The translations under genes and the position numbers were made by a program. A stretch of 64,000 nucleotides of DNA, taken from assembly GCA_965218945.1 (NCBI GenBank), contig OZ244718.1, positions 806,001 to 870,000 on the forward strand. The letters are read 5' to 3'. The notes beneath the pieces are model-generated. The model worked only from the letters and a program-made list of their open reading frames with translations. It did no database searches and had not been told where the DNA came from. Shown here piece by piece: positions 20,584 through 29,507 of the stretch; the first letter of the stretch is position 1, and every line of letters starts with the position of its first letter. Source of the DNA: DAOUJW01 sp965218945 (GTDB lineage Bacteria; Chloroflexota; Dehalococcoidia; Lucifugimonadales; UBA2985).

Positions 20584-21240
20584 CTAGTCAAGGCTTTCTC
20601 CCGCTACGCGGCTCAATAGCTGTGTAAGCCGCTCCTCCAGGCTCTGCTGTCTCAGGGCCGTGGTCAAGTCGCCGCGGGTGCGCTCCAGGATGCCCCGCAT
20701 GGCGTCGGTGGTGCGCCTGAGACCGCCGGTGATTGCCTCCGGGAAGTCCATTGTGAACAGCTCAGTATAGATGTTGTCCATGAGATCCAGAAGCTCCTCG
20801 CAGCGAGAGACGTCCGCCCGGCGGAGGGAGTCCAGGAGGTATCTACGCATCTCCCCGATGGTCTCTCCCAGGCCGTTCAGGTATGCGCCGTAGGATATGC
20901 CAAGCTCTTCCGGATAGGGCAGGGGAGCGCCTGTAATGAACGCCAGGGTCGCCGTGGCCTCCACGTACTCCTTCTGGGCGTCCTGCACAAATCCCGTGTA
21001 GTAGATGTCCGGGTGGTTGGTCTGGATGTCCTTCATCTCGGCCACGCGTTCCCCTGCCGACCGGATTAGCTCGCGGGCCTCGTCATACTCGTTGCGGTGG
21101 ACGGCGCGGATGGCCGTGGAGGACAGCTGGATGGTGCTGCGGGATAGCTGCAAAGCCCGCTCCCGGGCTGCGTGCTTATCGCTGAAGAAGACGCGGGCTT
21201 TCTCAGCCAGCGTCTTCAGCTCCGAAGGCCGGTCAGTCAA
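20584..21240 (-). CDS. Translin/TRAX-family protein
   Basis: A 218-residue all-helical protein matching the translin family. In eukaryotes translin and TRAX form the C3PO RNase; archaeal members include single-protein nucleases. The TRAX-like acidic motif appears as QKEYVEATATLAF (E91 and E94), with a second acidic cluster LFTMDFPEAITGGLRR (D165, E168), so nuclease activity is possible. The start is TTG at 21240 with GGAGGG six bases ahead. It overlaps the LonB-like gene by 8 bases, so the two form an operon. Substrate is unknown; RNA or single-stranded DNA is likely from family knowledge. Confidence 0.82.
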   Translation of the reverse strand: MTDRPSELKTLAEKARVFFSDKHAARERALQLSRSTIQLSSTAIRAVHRNEYDEARELIRSAGERVAEMKDIQTNHPDIYYTGFVQDAQKEYVEATATLAFITGAPLPYPEELGISYGAYLNGLGETIGEMRRYLLDSLRRADVSRCEELLDLMDNIYTELFTMDFPEAITGGLRRTTDAMRGILERTRGDLTTALRQQSLEERLTQLLSRVAGESLD

Positions 21241-23728
21241 GTGACCCTCCTAGTTCCCTGCTCTCTGCGTCGACAGGAGCGCCCCGCTCTATGTCGACAG
21301 CCGGCCCCCCAATGCTGTGCGCGTATCCGTCTCTGTCGTCGCCCCGCATAAAATCCCGGAGTCCACTGGCCATGTCACGCAGTTGCCTGTACACGCGCTG
21401 GTTTACAGACCCCTCCTCGAAGGAGCCGTCTGGCAGCTGAGCGCCGGCTCTCTCCCCGCTGAGAATCTCAATGCCCTCGTCTATCGTGCTTACGCTGTAG
21501 ATGTGGAACCTGCCCTCGCGCACCGCCTGCACCACGTCCTCTCGCAGCATCAGGTTCTGCACGTTGGCGGCGGGTATCATCACTCCCTGGCTTCCGGACA
21601 GCCCTTTGGCCCTGCAAACGTCGAAGAAGCCTTCCACCTTCTGGTTAACTCCTCCTATGGCCTGCACGTGGCCCTTCTGGTTAACCGACCCGGTGACAGC
21701 GATTCCCTGCTTTACGGACACGTTCGCAAGGCGGGAGAGCAGGGCGTACAGCTCCGCGCTTGAGGCGCTGTCACCCTCAATCTCCTCGTAGCTCTGCTCC
21801 ATAGTCAGTCTGGCTACAAGAGACAGGGGGATGTCCTGTGCGTGCTTGTCCGCCAGGTAGCCTCCCAGGATCATCACGCCCTTGGTGTGGAGCCTTCCTC
21901 CCAGGCGCGCCTCCCTTTCGATGTCGATTAGCCCCTCTCTGCCGGGCGAGACGGTCACTGTGATGCGGCCCGGCCGTCCAAAGGAGAAGTCGCCCAGGCT
22001 CAGGACAGCCAGCCCGTTGACCTGACCAACGGCCTCGCCCTCCGTGTCTATGGCGATGGTCCCCCTCCTGATCATCTCGACTATCTTGTCTCTTATCAGG
22101 TCCGACCTGTGCACCTTTTCGTCCACGGCGCGGGTAATGTGCTGCGCGGTTATGCAGGGTGATCCGTCCTTCTTCGCCCAGTAGTTGGCCTCGCGGATGA
22201 TATCGCTTATCTCTGAAAAGCGGGTGGACAGCTTGGTCTGGTCGTCCGCCAGGCGGGAGCTGTGCTCCACCAGCTTGCTCACGCCCCTGCGGTCCACCGG
22301 CAGAAGGTCCTCCTTCTCGCCGAGGGCGCAGATGAAGGCGGCGTAGTCCCTGACGTTCTCCTCCGTGCGGTCCATGGTGCTGTCGAAATCCACCTTCACC
22401 TTGAACAACTCCACAAAGTCCGGGTCGTGGGTGTACAGCGTGTGGTAGAGCACAGGATTGCCAATGAGAACGGTCTTGATGTCGAGGGGTATCGGCTCCG
22501 GAGCCAGGCCCTTGGTGGTCATAAAGCCCATCCGGTCCGCCGTCTCCTCAATGGTGATGCTGCCGTCTTTGAGGCACCGTTTGAGTCCCTCCCATGCCAG
22601 GGGATTGCGCAGCACCTCCTCTATCCTGACGACATAATAGCCCCCGTTGGCGCGGTGCAGGGAGCCGGGGCGTATCATGGTGAGGTCTGTCTGCAGGGCG
22701 CCGAACTGGGCCTCTCTCTCCACTCGTCCCATGATGTTGTACGGAGTCGGGCTGAACTCCGATACTACGGGCGCCTCCCGCAGGTCAGAGTTGTCGACAA
22801 TGACGTTCACCTCGTATCTACGCAGGCTGTTCTGGGTGTCCGGAGGTGGCTCCAGGGGGCCGGACGATTGACTCTGCTCCTTGGGCTTTGCCCTGAGCAG
22901 GTCGACGTTCTCCGCCATGTCCTGCTCAACTTCCTCCAGGAAGGAGACGACCTGTGGAAGTGCGGCGTACTTTTCCTGAACCTCCATTGCCAGGAAGTCC
23001 ATGGCGTTTCGCACTATGTCTTGGTCCATCTCATGGATGCTTTCGTCCAAGCGCCGCTCGACGGCGCGCACGTGGGAGATGACCTGTTTCAGGTCGGATT
23101 CCAGCTTCTGCCGGCGTTGCCCTATATCGGTTCTCTGATCCGGCGTGAGGGACGACATCTCATCTTCGGTCAGTGGTCTGCCTTCGCGCTGAGGAACCAG
23201 AGCCAAGCCTGTAGGGGAGGACTGGAGAATAAAGCCATCCTCTCTGGCTCTCTCGTCGAGTTGCTTGAATAACTGCTCGCGATCCCGCCGAAAGCCTTGG
23301 GTCAGCTCGTCTCTGCGATTGGAGTATCCGTTGCTTTCGAAAAGCCGGGTAATGTCCCTTCCGGCTTCGGTAACCAGAGTTCTCATGTCCCGCTGGAACT
23401 CCCTGGCCTTGCCTGGAGGCAGGCTGAGGGCCCTGGGGTTGTTTGGACTCCTGAAGTTGTAGACGTAGCACCAATCGGGAGGGACATTCTTGGAGCTAGC
23501 CCGCTCCTTCAGGAAGTTGGTGATGGCGGCCGTCTTGCCCGTGCCGGACGGCCCGGCGGCGTAGATGTTGAACCCCTTCTCCTCTATCTCCAAGCCGAAC
23601 TCCAGCGCCTTAACCGCCCGGTCCTGCCCGATGATCGCTTGCAGTGGCGGCAGGTCAGCCGTGGTCTCGAAGTCCAGGCACTGGTTATCGCATATCCTGA
23701 ACAGGGCGTCAGGCGACAGCTCCGGCAC
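21233..23728 (-). CDS. LonB/LonH-like ATP-dependent protease
   Basis: An 831-residue AAA+ protease of the Lon_2/AAA_32 type, soluble and lacking a classical Lon N-domain. Walker A is GPSGTGKT (residues 59-66), followed by a helical insertion of about 200 residues. An ANGGYYVVRIEEVL block stands where AAA_32 proteins carry the Walker B region. The protease domain has serine 654 in GDSASSAELY and lysine 697 in VNQKVEGFF, spaced 43 apart exactly as the Lon Ser/Lys dyad. The GTG start follows AGGAGG. It is co-transcribed with the translin-like gene downstream. Annotated relatives are called Lon-related or LonB; targets are unknown. Confidence 0.9.
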   Translation of the reverse strand: MPELSPDALFRICDNQCLDFETTADLPPLQAIIGQDRAVKALEFGLEIEEKGFNIYAAGPSGTGKTAAITNFLKERASSKNVPPDWCYVYNFRSPNNPRALSLPPGKAREFQRDMRTLVTEAGRDITRLFESNGYSNRRDELTQGFRRDREQLFKQLDERAREDGFILQSSPTGLALVPQREGRPLTEDEMSSLTPDQRTDIGQRRQKLESDLKQVISHVRAVERRLDESIHEMDQDIVRNAMDFLAMEVQEKYAALPQVVSFLEEVEQDMAENVDLLRAKPKEQSQSSGPLEPPPDTQNSLRRYEVNVIVDNSDLREAPVVSEFSPTPYNIMGRVEREAQFGALQTDLTMIRPGSLHRANGGYYVVRIEEVLRNPLAWEGLKRCLKDGSITIEETADRMGFMTTKGLAPEPIPLDIKTVLIGNPVLYHTLYTHDPDFVELFKVKVDFDSTMDRTEENVRDYAAFICALGEKEDLLPVDRRGVSKLVEHSSRLADDQTKLSTRFSEISDIIREANYWAKKDGSPCITAQHITRAVDEKVHRSDLIRDKIVEMIRRGTIAIDTEGEAVGQVNGLAVLSLGDFSFGRPGRITVTVSPGREGLIDIEREARLGGRLHTKGVMILGGYLADKHAQDIPLSLVARLTMEQSYEEIEGDSASSAELYALLSRLANVSVKQGIAVTGSVNQKGHVQAIGGVNQKVEGFFDVCRAKGLSGSQGVMIPAANVQNLMLREDVVQAVREGRFHIYSVSTIDEGIEILSGERAGAQLPDGSFEEGSVNQRVYRQLRDMASGLRDFMRGDDRDGYAHSIGGPAVDIERGAPVDAESRELGGSLD

Positions 23729-23990
23729 TGTTGTCCTCCTGTCTGAAGGGTCATTGGTTAGCCGGAATTATTGTAACACATACCCTCAATCGCGGGATTG
23801 GGCGCGCTCCGTCAACGAGCCGACGGCAGGCGTCCTTGAATCGGCGTCTCAATTGCACTACAATCAGTCCTGATGTCGGCCTCTAACGCAAGCAATTGTG
23901 AGGGCCTGCCAGGATTACGGGCAGGCCACGAGGCCTCAAATCGTAGCTGATATGCCACTCGTCCGTTTCCATTCCCGCTAGGAGAAGTGT

Positions 23991-24758
23991 ATGAGCAAAC
24001 TGATTGAACGCCTGGAAAAAATAGATGCCCCATCATTGCCGCCTTTGGGCTTTGGCGCCAGCCGTACTCAGGCCAAGCCCGCCTCCATGCTGCTGATAGC
24101 TCTGGCGGACGCGGAGGCCACTGAATCGCTAACCCGCCTACAGGTCGAATTCTGTGTTCTGGCCGCTCCATCTATTGCCGATGGCCAGGCTCTCAATAGC
24201 AACTTGGACGATGCAATGTGGGGTATATGGCCCGGCGCTCTAGCCAAGGAATCTCTGGACGGCCTCAAGGAGCGGGGCGGGGATTTCTTCATCTTCTCCG
24301 AGATCGACGCTCCGGTAGAGGTGCTGGCGGGGGAAGAACTGGGGCGTCTGATAGCGATTCCGGCGGACTTCCCGGAGGAGCTTGGGAGGTCTCTGGAGGA
24401 GCTTCCGGTCGACGCGGTGCTCCTGACCGGACTGGAGGATGCTGCGCCACTCTCCGTCAAGAACCTGATGCAGGTTCGATCCATCAGGGACCTCACCTCA
24501 AAGCCTATGCTCCTGCTGAGGTCGCGCCCGCTGAGCCAGGGCGAGCTGACTGTGCTCCAGGACGCAGGCATCCAGGCGATCGTCCTGGACTCGAGGCAGA
24601 TGCAAGTAGAGGATGCGCTCCGGGTCAAGGAGGCCATCGATAACCTGCCTCCTCGCAAGGCAAAGCGAGACCAGCCCCCTCCGACCCTGCCCAGGATGGC
24701 TCCAATGGAAGCTGCCCACCACCATGAAGAGGACCCGGACGACGACCGGCTGCTTTAG
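23991..24758 (+). CDS. Hypothetical protein, possible TIM-barrel-like
   Basis: A 255-residue soluble protein starting at ATG after AGGAGAAGTG. It has repeating strand/helix units such as SMLLIALADAEA, FFIFSEIDAPVEVLAGEELGRLIAIP, VDAVLLTGLEDAAPLSV and IQAIVLDSRQMQVEDALRV, which look like a partial alpha/beta barrel. The C-terminus is proline-rich, with HHHEEDPDDD. No catalytic motif or known family is recognised. It is divergent from the LonB-like gene and precedes otsB by 92 bases on the same strand. Confidence 0.7.
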   Translation: MSKLIERLEKIDAPSLPPLGFGASRTQAKPASMLLIALADAEATESLTRLQVEFCVLAAPSIADGQALNSNLDDAMWGIWPGALAKESLDGLKERGGDFFIFSEIDAPVEVLAGEELGRLIAIPADFPEELGRSLEELPVDAVLLTGLEDAAPLSVKNLMQVRSIRDLTSKPMLLLRSRPLSQGELTVLQDAGIQAIVLDSRQMQVEDALRVKEAIDNLPPRKAKRDQPPPTLPRMAPMEAAHHHEEDPDDDRLL

Positions 24759-24850
24759 GGTCGCTACGCGCCAGGGATAGCGCGCTGCTCTCTTTGGCGC
24801 CTGGACAAGCTTTGCAGTAGGGGAGGGGCCAGATTAGCAAGCCCAACGCG

Positions 24851-25633
24851 TTGCATCATCTGTCCGAGGTGATGGACGTTCTGTCCCTTGCTCCCGCGGG
24901 TCTCATCACAGACATCGACGGCACAATATCACCAATCGCGCCCACACCTGAGGAGGCGCAGGTGTCTTCCGCTTGCCGCGATGGACTGGAGGCGCTGTGC
25001 TCCAGGATGGCTCTCGTGGCGGCCGTCTCCGGCAGGGACGCCCTCAAGGCCAGAGGGATGGTCGGGCTGGAAGGGATGGTCTACGTGGGCAACCACGGCC
25101 TGGAGAGGTGGCAGGACGGCGGGATACTGATACACGAGGAGGCCAGGCAGTACGTCCCGGTGGTCCGAGAGGTTGTAGAGGCTCTGGGCCGGGGCCTGGA
25201 CGCGCCCGGGCTGATAGTGGAGGACAAGGGGGTAACGGCCAGCGTCCACTACCGCCTGTCGTCCAACCCCGAGGAGACGCGGGCCGCCATTCTTGCCTTC
25301 CTGGACAGCGCCCCCGCGGCCCGGGGCCTGCTCATCACCGAGGGCAAGCTGGTGGTTGAGGTACGGCCTCCGGTTGCCGTCAATAAGGGCACGTCCCTGG
25401 AGCGGCTGGTAGCCGAGACGGGGCTGAGCGGCGTCATCTACATCGGGGACGACGTTACGGACGTGGACGCCTTCAGGGCTGTTCACTCCCTCTCGTCACG
25501 GGGACGCTGCAGGGGGCTGGCGTTGGGCGTGGTTGGCGCAGACACGCCACCGGAGGTGAAGGAAGAGGCCGACTTTCTTCTGAGGGGAGTGCCGGAGGTG
25601 GAGGAGCTTCTGCAGAGTATCGCGGGGGTCTAA
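24851..25633 (+). CDS. otsB: Trehalose-6-phosphate phosphatase
   Basis: Removes phosphate from trehalose 6-phosphate. It is a HAD-superfamily enzyme of 260 residues: motif I LITDIDGTISPIAPTPE with its nucleophilic aspartate, motif II region VAAVSGRDALKAR, GNHGLE, and motif IV GDDVTDVDAF. The start is uncertain: TTG at 24851, GTG at 24869 and ATG at 24872 are all in frame and precede the conserved core, and the GGAGGGG stretch at 24823 is rather far from each. It is convergent with otsA, their stop codons overlapping by 4 bases. Confidence 0.9.
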   Translation: MHHLSEVMDVLSLAPAGLITDIDGTISPIAPTPEEAQVSSACRDGLEALCSRMALVAAVSGRDALKARGMVGLEGMVYVGNHGLERWQDGGILIHEEARQYVPVVREVVEALGRGLDAPGLIVEDKGVTASVHYRLSSNPEETRAAILAFLDSAPAARGLLITEGKLVVEVRPPVAVNKGTSLERLVAETGLSGVIYIGDDVTDVDAFRAVHSLSSRGRCRGLALGVVGADTPPEVKEEADFLLRGVPEVEELLQSIAGV

Positions 25634-27153
25634 GCCAGGGTTTTCAAGTCCTGGAACTGGGAGTCCACCCAGTTGATCACGTCTTCCCGCTCCACTTCCT
25701 GGGCCAGGATGCTAGCCCGCCTCTCCCGATCCTCCACGGAAGCGGTGAGGGCTTGGTACATCGCCTGAACGGTGCCCTCTATGTCCGCCGGGGACACCGC
25801 CAGCACCCCGTCCTTTAGCTGGTTGTACGCCCCCGCCGTCTCGGAGAGGATGACAATACCGCCCCGGGTGTTCACAACGGGGCCCTCCTTGGCCACCAGG
25901 TTCATGCCGTCGATGATGGAGTTGACCAGGAGGACGTCGTACAGCTTCATTGCGGCCATGGCCTGGGTGTAGTTGTTCTCATAAAACACCGTAATAGGCT
26001 GCCACTCCTCCGTGCCGAAGCTCTGGTTTATCTCCGACACCAGGGCGTCCACCTCCTGCAGATACCTCTGGTACTGCCTTATGTGGGTCCTGGAGGGCAC
26101 GAGGAAGGCGAGAAACTTGATCTTCCCAATGAAATCCGGGTTGCGCTCCAGGAGCAGACGGTAGGCCCGGAACCCTCTCACGATGTTCTTGCTCGGCTCC
26201 ACACGGTCAACCCTGATGATGGTCTTCTCGCCCAGCAGCGGCCGCAGCTTTCTCTCGTAGTCGATGGCCCTGGGAGAGCTGGCGATTCTCCGCAACTCCT
26301 CCACGTCGATGGAGATCGGGTAGCAGCGCACCATTGTCTCGTGGCCGTTCAGCTTTACGCTGTAGTTGGCGTGATCGACCTCGGCCCCGTCCAGGAACAT
26401 CTCGCAACTCTGGAGGAAGCTACGGACGTCCCGACGGGTCTGGAACCCCACGATGTCGCTGGCGCACAGGCTGCCGCAGATGGCGCTTCTCATAAAGCCG
26501 GGGATCATCTGCCAATAGGTCGGGTCGGGCCAGGGTATGTGAAGGAAATGTTGGATGATGGCCTCGGGCAGAGCCTCACGAACCATGCCCGGCGCAAGAT
26601 ACAGGTGGTAGTCGTGGAGTATCACGTAGGGAGGGGAGGGGCTGTATTGGGCCTCCTCCACAACGGCCTCGGCGAATGACTTGTTGACGGGGATGTAGCC
26701 CGTCTCCCAGGCGTCGTACACGGACTCGTCCACGTTGGGCGTGAAAGGTGAGCTCCACATGTAGTGCTGCAAGAACCACAGGAGGGGATTGCAGAAGATG
26801 TTGTAGAACTTGTGGTACACCCGGCGGGGCGTTACCACGTATCGGAGGAAGAGGTTCTGGCCGGGCAGGGGAGAGCGGATTCGGCCGCCTTCCACCTGCT
26901 GGGCGATGCGGCGGTCGCCCTCGCCCATGGCGCTGGCGACCCAAGTGAAATCGATGTAGTTGGTCAGTGTGCTAAGGGCAGTAACAACGCCGCCGCTGCC
27001 TCGACGCGCCTGCAACTGGCCTTCGGCAGTGACGTGGTACTCCACCGGCCCCCGGTTGCTTGCCAGGATGAGCCGGCGGTCTTTAAGCATCTCGGTGCAC
27101 TGCTCAATGAACCGGGCGCTTCTTCTCTCACCGCTAGAGGCGGATCTAGTCAT
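25630..27153 (-). CDS. otsA: Trehalose-6-phosphate synthase (GT20)
   Basis: Transfers glucose from a nucleotide sugar to glucose 6-phosphate. It is a 507-residue GT-B enzyme with LILASNRGPVEY at the N-terminus, GSGGVVTALSTL, VILHDYHLYLAPGMVRE, IQHFLHIPWPDPTYWQMIPG, TIIRVDRVEPSKNIVRGFRAY and the C-terminal DGMNLVAKEG donor-site block. The pairing with otsB supports trehalose, but related GT20 enzymes make glucosylglycerol phosphate, and this protein's 'RRGSGGVV' loop is not the E. coli form. No strong ribosome site precedes the ATG. The convergent layout means otsA and otsB use separate promoters. Confidence 0.88.
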   Translation of the reverse strand: MTRSASSGERRSARFIEQCTEMLKDRRLILASNRGPVEYHVTAEGQLQARRGSGGVVTALSTLTNYIDFTWVASAMGEGDRRIAQQVEGGRIRSPLPGQNLFLRYVVTPRRVYHKFYNIFCNPLLWFLQHYMWSSPFTPNVDESVYDAWETGYIPVNKSFAEAVVEEAQYSPSPPYVILHDYHLYLAPGMVREALPEAIIQHFLHIPWPDPTYWQMIPGFMRSAICGSLCASDIVGFQTRRDVRSFLQSCEMFLDGAEVDHANYSVKLNGHETMVRCYPISIDVEELRRIASSPRAIDYERKLRPLLGEKTIIRVDRVEPSKNIVRGFRAYRLLLERNPDFIGKIKFLAFLVPSRTHIRQYQRYLQEVDALVSEINQSFGTEEWQPITVFYENNYTQAMAAMKLYDVLLVNSIIDGMNLVAKEGPVVNTRGGIVILSETAGAYNQLKDGVLAVSPADIEGTVQAMYQALTASVEDRERRASILAQEVEREDVINWVDSQFQDLKTLA

Positions 27154-27508
27154 AACATAGACATGAGGTGCATTCGGTCTTACGCTGAATCACCCCAATC
27201 CCCCTCTCTGGTGAGATGGTTGCCGTTTTATAAACGGTCGCACTACGAGCTTGAGTTGCTATGAAGACGACTCTTGCGCGGTGAACGGCAAGGCTCTCAA
27301 AAGCAAATGCACACTGGTCTGCAATGTAGCATAGCCCCCAGGGGTTGTCAATCTTGAGAGCGTCTCCAAAGTCATTGTCAGGCGCTTCTCTACACCGGCT
27401 TGAAAGCGGATTTCGGTGCGAAATCCATACGTTCTGAGAAACGCTAGAGCACCCTCCTGTCAGGAGGGTGCTCTAAAACTGCCCCATATCGTAGACTGCC
27501 TGCCAATG
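27154..27508. other. Intergenic region between otsA and tRNA-Phe
   Basis: About 350 bases without a credible coding frame. It should hold the otsA promoter and the tRNA-Phe 3' flank. The only clear structure is the long perfect palindrome at 27445-27475. Confidence 0.6.
27445..27475 (-). terminator. Perfect palindrome downstream of tRNA-Phe
   Basis: TAGAGCACCCTCCTG and its exact complement around a single central base form a 15-bp stem. It lies 34 bases beyond the tRNA-Phe 3' end on the minus strand. The T run is weak, so its role as a terminator is inferred from position. Confidence 0.5.
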
Positions 27509-27581
27509 TGCCGAGGGCCAGAGTCGAACTGGCGACACCGGCATTTTCAGTGCCGTGCTCTACCACCTGAGCTACCTCGGC
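27509..27581 (-). tRNA. tRNA-Phe (anticodon GAA)
   Basis: A full cloverleaf: acceptor GCCGAGG/CCTCGGC, D arm GCTC-AGGTGGTA-GAGC, anticodon arm CGGCA-CTGAAAA-TGCCG with anticodon GAA, variable GTGTC, and T arm GCCAG-TTCGACT-CTGGC. The discriminator is A and the CCA end is not encoded. Confidence 0.97.
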
Positions 27582-27697
27582 ATTGAGCAAATGGTAATCT
27601 ACCCCTCCGTAGCTGTCAAGGCGGGGTGTCCTGAGAACGGGCATTGCTCGACCAGTCCGCCGTGCTTATAATCGCTGCAAACGGCCACAGAAAGGCG

Positions 27698-28489
27698 ATG
27701 CGATATATGGAGAGCAGCGATTTCCAGCAACTAGATACCTACCAGTCCCTGGAGAGGGTGGTCGACCGGCTGCTGAGCCCCGGCGGCTGCCCCTGGGACA
27801 GGGAGCAGACCCACCACTCCCTGAAACAACACCTCCTGGAGGAGTGCTACGAGTTGATAGAGGCCATCGACGACGGGGAGCCGAAGAGCATGGCGGAGGA
27901 GCTGGGCGACATCCTGGTGCAGGTGGTGTTCCACATACGCCTCGCTGAGGAGCAGGGCGAATTCACCGTCGGCGACGTGTTCACGGCCATCAATGAGAAG
28001 CTCATCCGCAGACACCCCCACGTCTTTGGAGGCGTGGAGGCGAGCACGTCTGAGCAGGTCATGTCCAACTGGGAGGTCATAAAGCAGCAGGAGCGTGACG
28101 GAGCCTCTCGATTGGGCAACGTCCCCAAGGCGTTGCCCGCGCTGGTGCAATCGCAGCTTGTACAGCGCAGGGCCGGGCTGGCCGGCTTCGACTGGGACAA
28201 CATCGAAGGCGTATGGGAGAAGCTGGAGGAGGAGATACAGGAGCTGAGGGATGCCGTCACCGACGAGGAGCGGGAGTGGGAGCTGGGCGACGCGCTCTTC
28301 TGCCTGGTGAACGTGGGCAAGTGGATGAACGTCCAGTCTGAGGAGTCACTGCGACGCGCCAACGGGCGCTTCCAAAGCCGCTTCACATGCATGGAGGACA
28401 TCTGCAAGGAGCGTGGCGTCGAATTCACGGACCTGTCAATGGATGAGAAGGAGGTCCTGTGGCAGGAGGCCAAGGCCAGGGTGGGGTAG
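27698..28489 (+). CDS. mazG: Nucleoside triphosphate pyrophosphohydrolase MazG
   Basis: Hydrolyses (d)NTPs to monophosphates and PPi, probably house-cleaning. Two MazG domains are visible. The N-terminal one has CPWDREQTHHSLKQHLLEECYELIEAID and EELGDILVQVVFH, carrying the EExxE/ExxxD metal site. The C-terminal one has EEEIQELRD and EWELGDALFCLVN. I chose ATG at 27698 (263 residues), with ATG 27707 as an alternative; an AAAGG lies just ahead. The longer frame from TTG 27644 would run through sequence unlike the family. Confidence 0.92.
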   Translation: MRYMESSDFQQLDTYQSLERVVDRLLSPGGCPWDREQTHHSLKQHLLEECYELIEAIDDGEPKSMAEELGDILVQVVFHIRLAEEQGEFTVGDVFTAINEKLIRRHPHVFGGVEASTSEQVMSNWEVIKQQERDGASRLGNVPKALPALVQSQLVQRRAGLAGFDWDNIEGVWEKLEEEIQELRDAVTDEEREWELGDALFCLVNVGKWMNVQSEESLRRANGRFQSRFTCMEDICKERGVEFTDLSMDEKEVLWQEAKARVG

Positions 28490-28505
28490 GGCTGATACCT
28501 GCAGA

Positions 28506-29507
28506 CTAGAATGTTTTCCTTCTCATGAATCCAGCGAGAAGTATAGACGCGAGGCCAGTCAGCACTATGGATGAAAACTGGGCGTTTCCCAATGAAATCC
28601 CCAAGTGGACCCTCAACATAAAGGCAAGAAAGACTAGGACGTTCATACCCGCGAGTCCTCCGAGTGTGATCAGCCCCAACCGCAATCGTTGCTCCAGGCA
28701 AATCACAATAGAGCTAACTGACGTAGAAAACGCGATTATGCCTGCTACACCCGTTAGTAAGTTGGGGTCGCGTACGTCAATGTAAATGTCATTAGTGCTA
28801 TAGGGGCCTCCAGAACTGAGCATAAATACAGCGGATGACAGTACGGATATAGCGGTGAGTGCAAGTGCGCCACAGCCGGCCCAGTCACTGACGGTAATTC
28901 TGTATAAGAACAGGCTGCCCCCAATCATCGATAGCGATAGGGCCAGCGATGCCAGCCATATACCTGGGTTCGAAAGCAGCAGGCGTGTTTTGCTTAGGAA
29001 CGAGAAATCCGTGGGCTTGTAGCGCCCAACTGCATGTGGCGTCCACCGACCGTCAGGTGTCCCCACCAATACTCCCTGGATTCCCAATGCGACGATCAAA
29101 TTGCCGGTGGGCTCGTCATAGATGATGGCACGTGGCTGTGTTTCCAGTACCCTTGCATCAAGGTGAGTCGTCTGTTGTGCCTGCGTCCATAGGTTTCCCC
29201 ATTTCGCCAAGTACCTTGTCGAGAAAGCTACCTGACTTGACCCGTCGTCCCCAACCACTAATATGTCCCATTCCTCAATTGAGTAAGTGCCTCTGGGTGT
29301 TCCAACGCTACCGCTGGCCCAGACAATGGAATGCACATCTATTTCAGGGCCGTCCTCGATGTCCCTCCATTTCACCCCACCATCGTCACTCCAAAATCCT
29401 GAATATCCACCTATTGCGACAATGACGGTACCGTTTTCAGTATCAAATGCACCTACTCTATTTACCCCGGTGTCTGGCTCTGGTGGCAATGACGCCACAC
29501 TGGCCAA
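28506..29507 (-). CDS. C-terminal part of a split membrane protein with BNR-like extracytosolic domain
   Basis: A 333-residue frame. The first half has BNR/sialidase-like repeats (TVIVAIGGYSGFWSDDGGVKWRDI, ILVVGDDGSSQVAFSTRY, LIVALGIQGVLVGTPDGRW). The second half has about five membrane helices (WLASLALSLSMIGGSLFLY, AGCGALALTAISVLSSAVFM, VAGIIAFSTSVSSIVI, LITLGGLAGMNVLVFLAFML and the last before the basic tail). It has no good start of its own: the nearest is TTG at 29507 and the frame opens about 30 bases further up. It overlaps 29462-30028 in another frame and together they look like one protein of about 500 residues. Confidence 0.6.
   Translation of the reverse strand: MASVASLPPEPDTGVNRVGAFDTENGTVIVAIGGYSGFWSDDGGVKWRDIEDGPEIDVHSIVWASGSVGTPRGTYSIEEWDILVVGDDGSSQVAFSTRYLAKWGNLWTQAQQTTHLDARVLETQPRAIIYDEPTGNLIVALGIQGVLVGTPDGRWTPHAVGRYKPTDFSFLSKTRLLLSNPGIWLASLALSLSMIGGSLFLYRITVSDWAGCGALALTAISVLSSAVFMLSSGGPYSTNDIYIDVRDPNLLTGVAGIIAFSTSVSSIVICLEQRLRLGLITLGGLAGMNVLVFLAFMLRVHLGISLGNAQFSSIVLTGLASILLAGFMRRKTF

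Noticed and set aside
22262..23272. Long open frame on the plus strand opposite the LonB-like gene
   Set aside because: It mirrors the codon structure of the protease gene, has no family motifs and no ribosome site; long antisense frames are common in GC-rich DNA.
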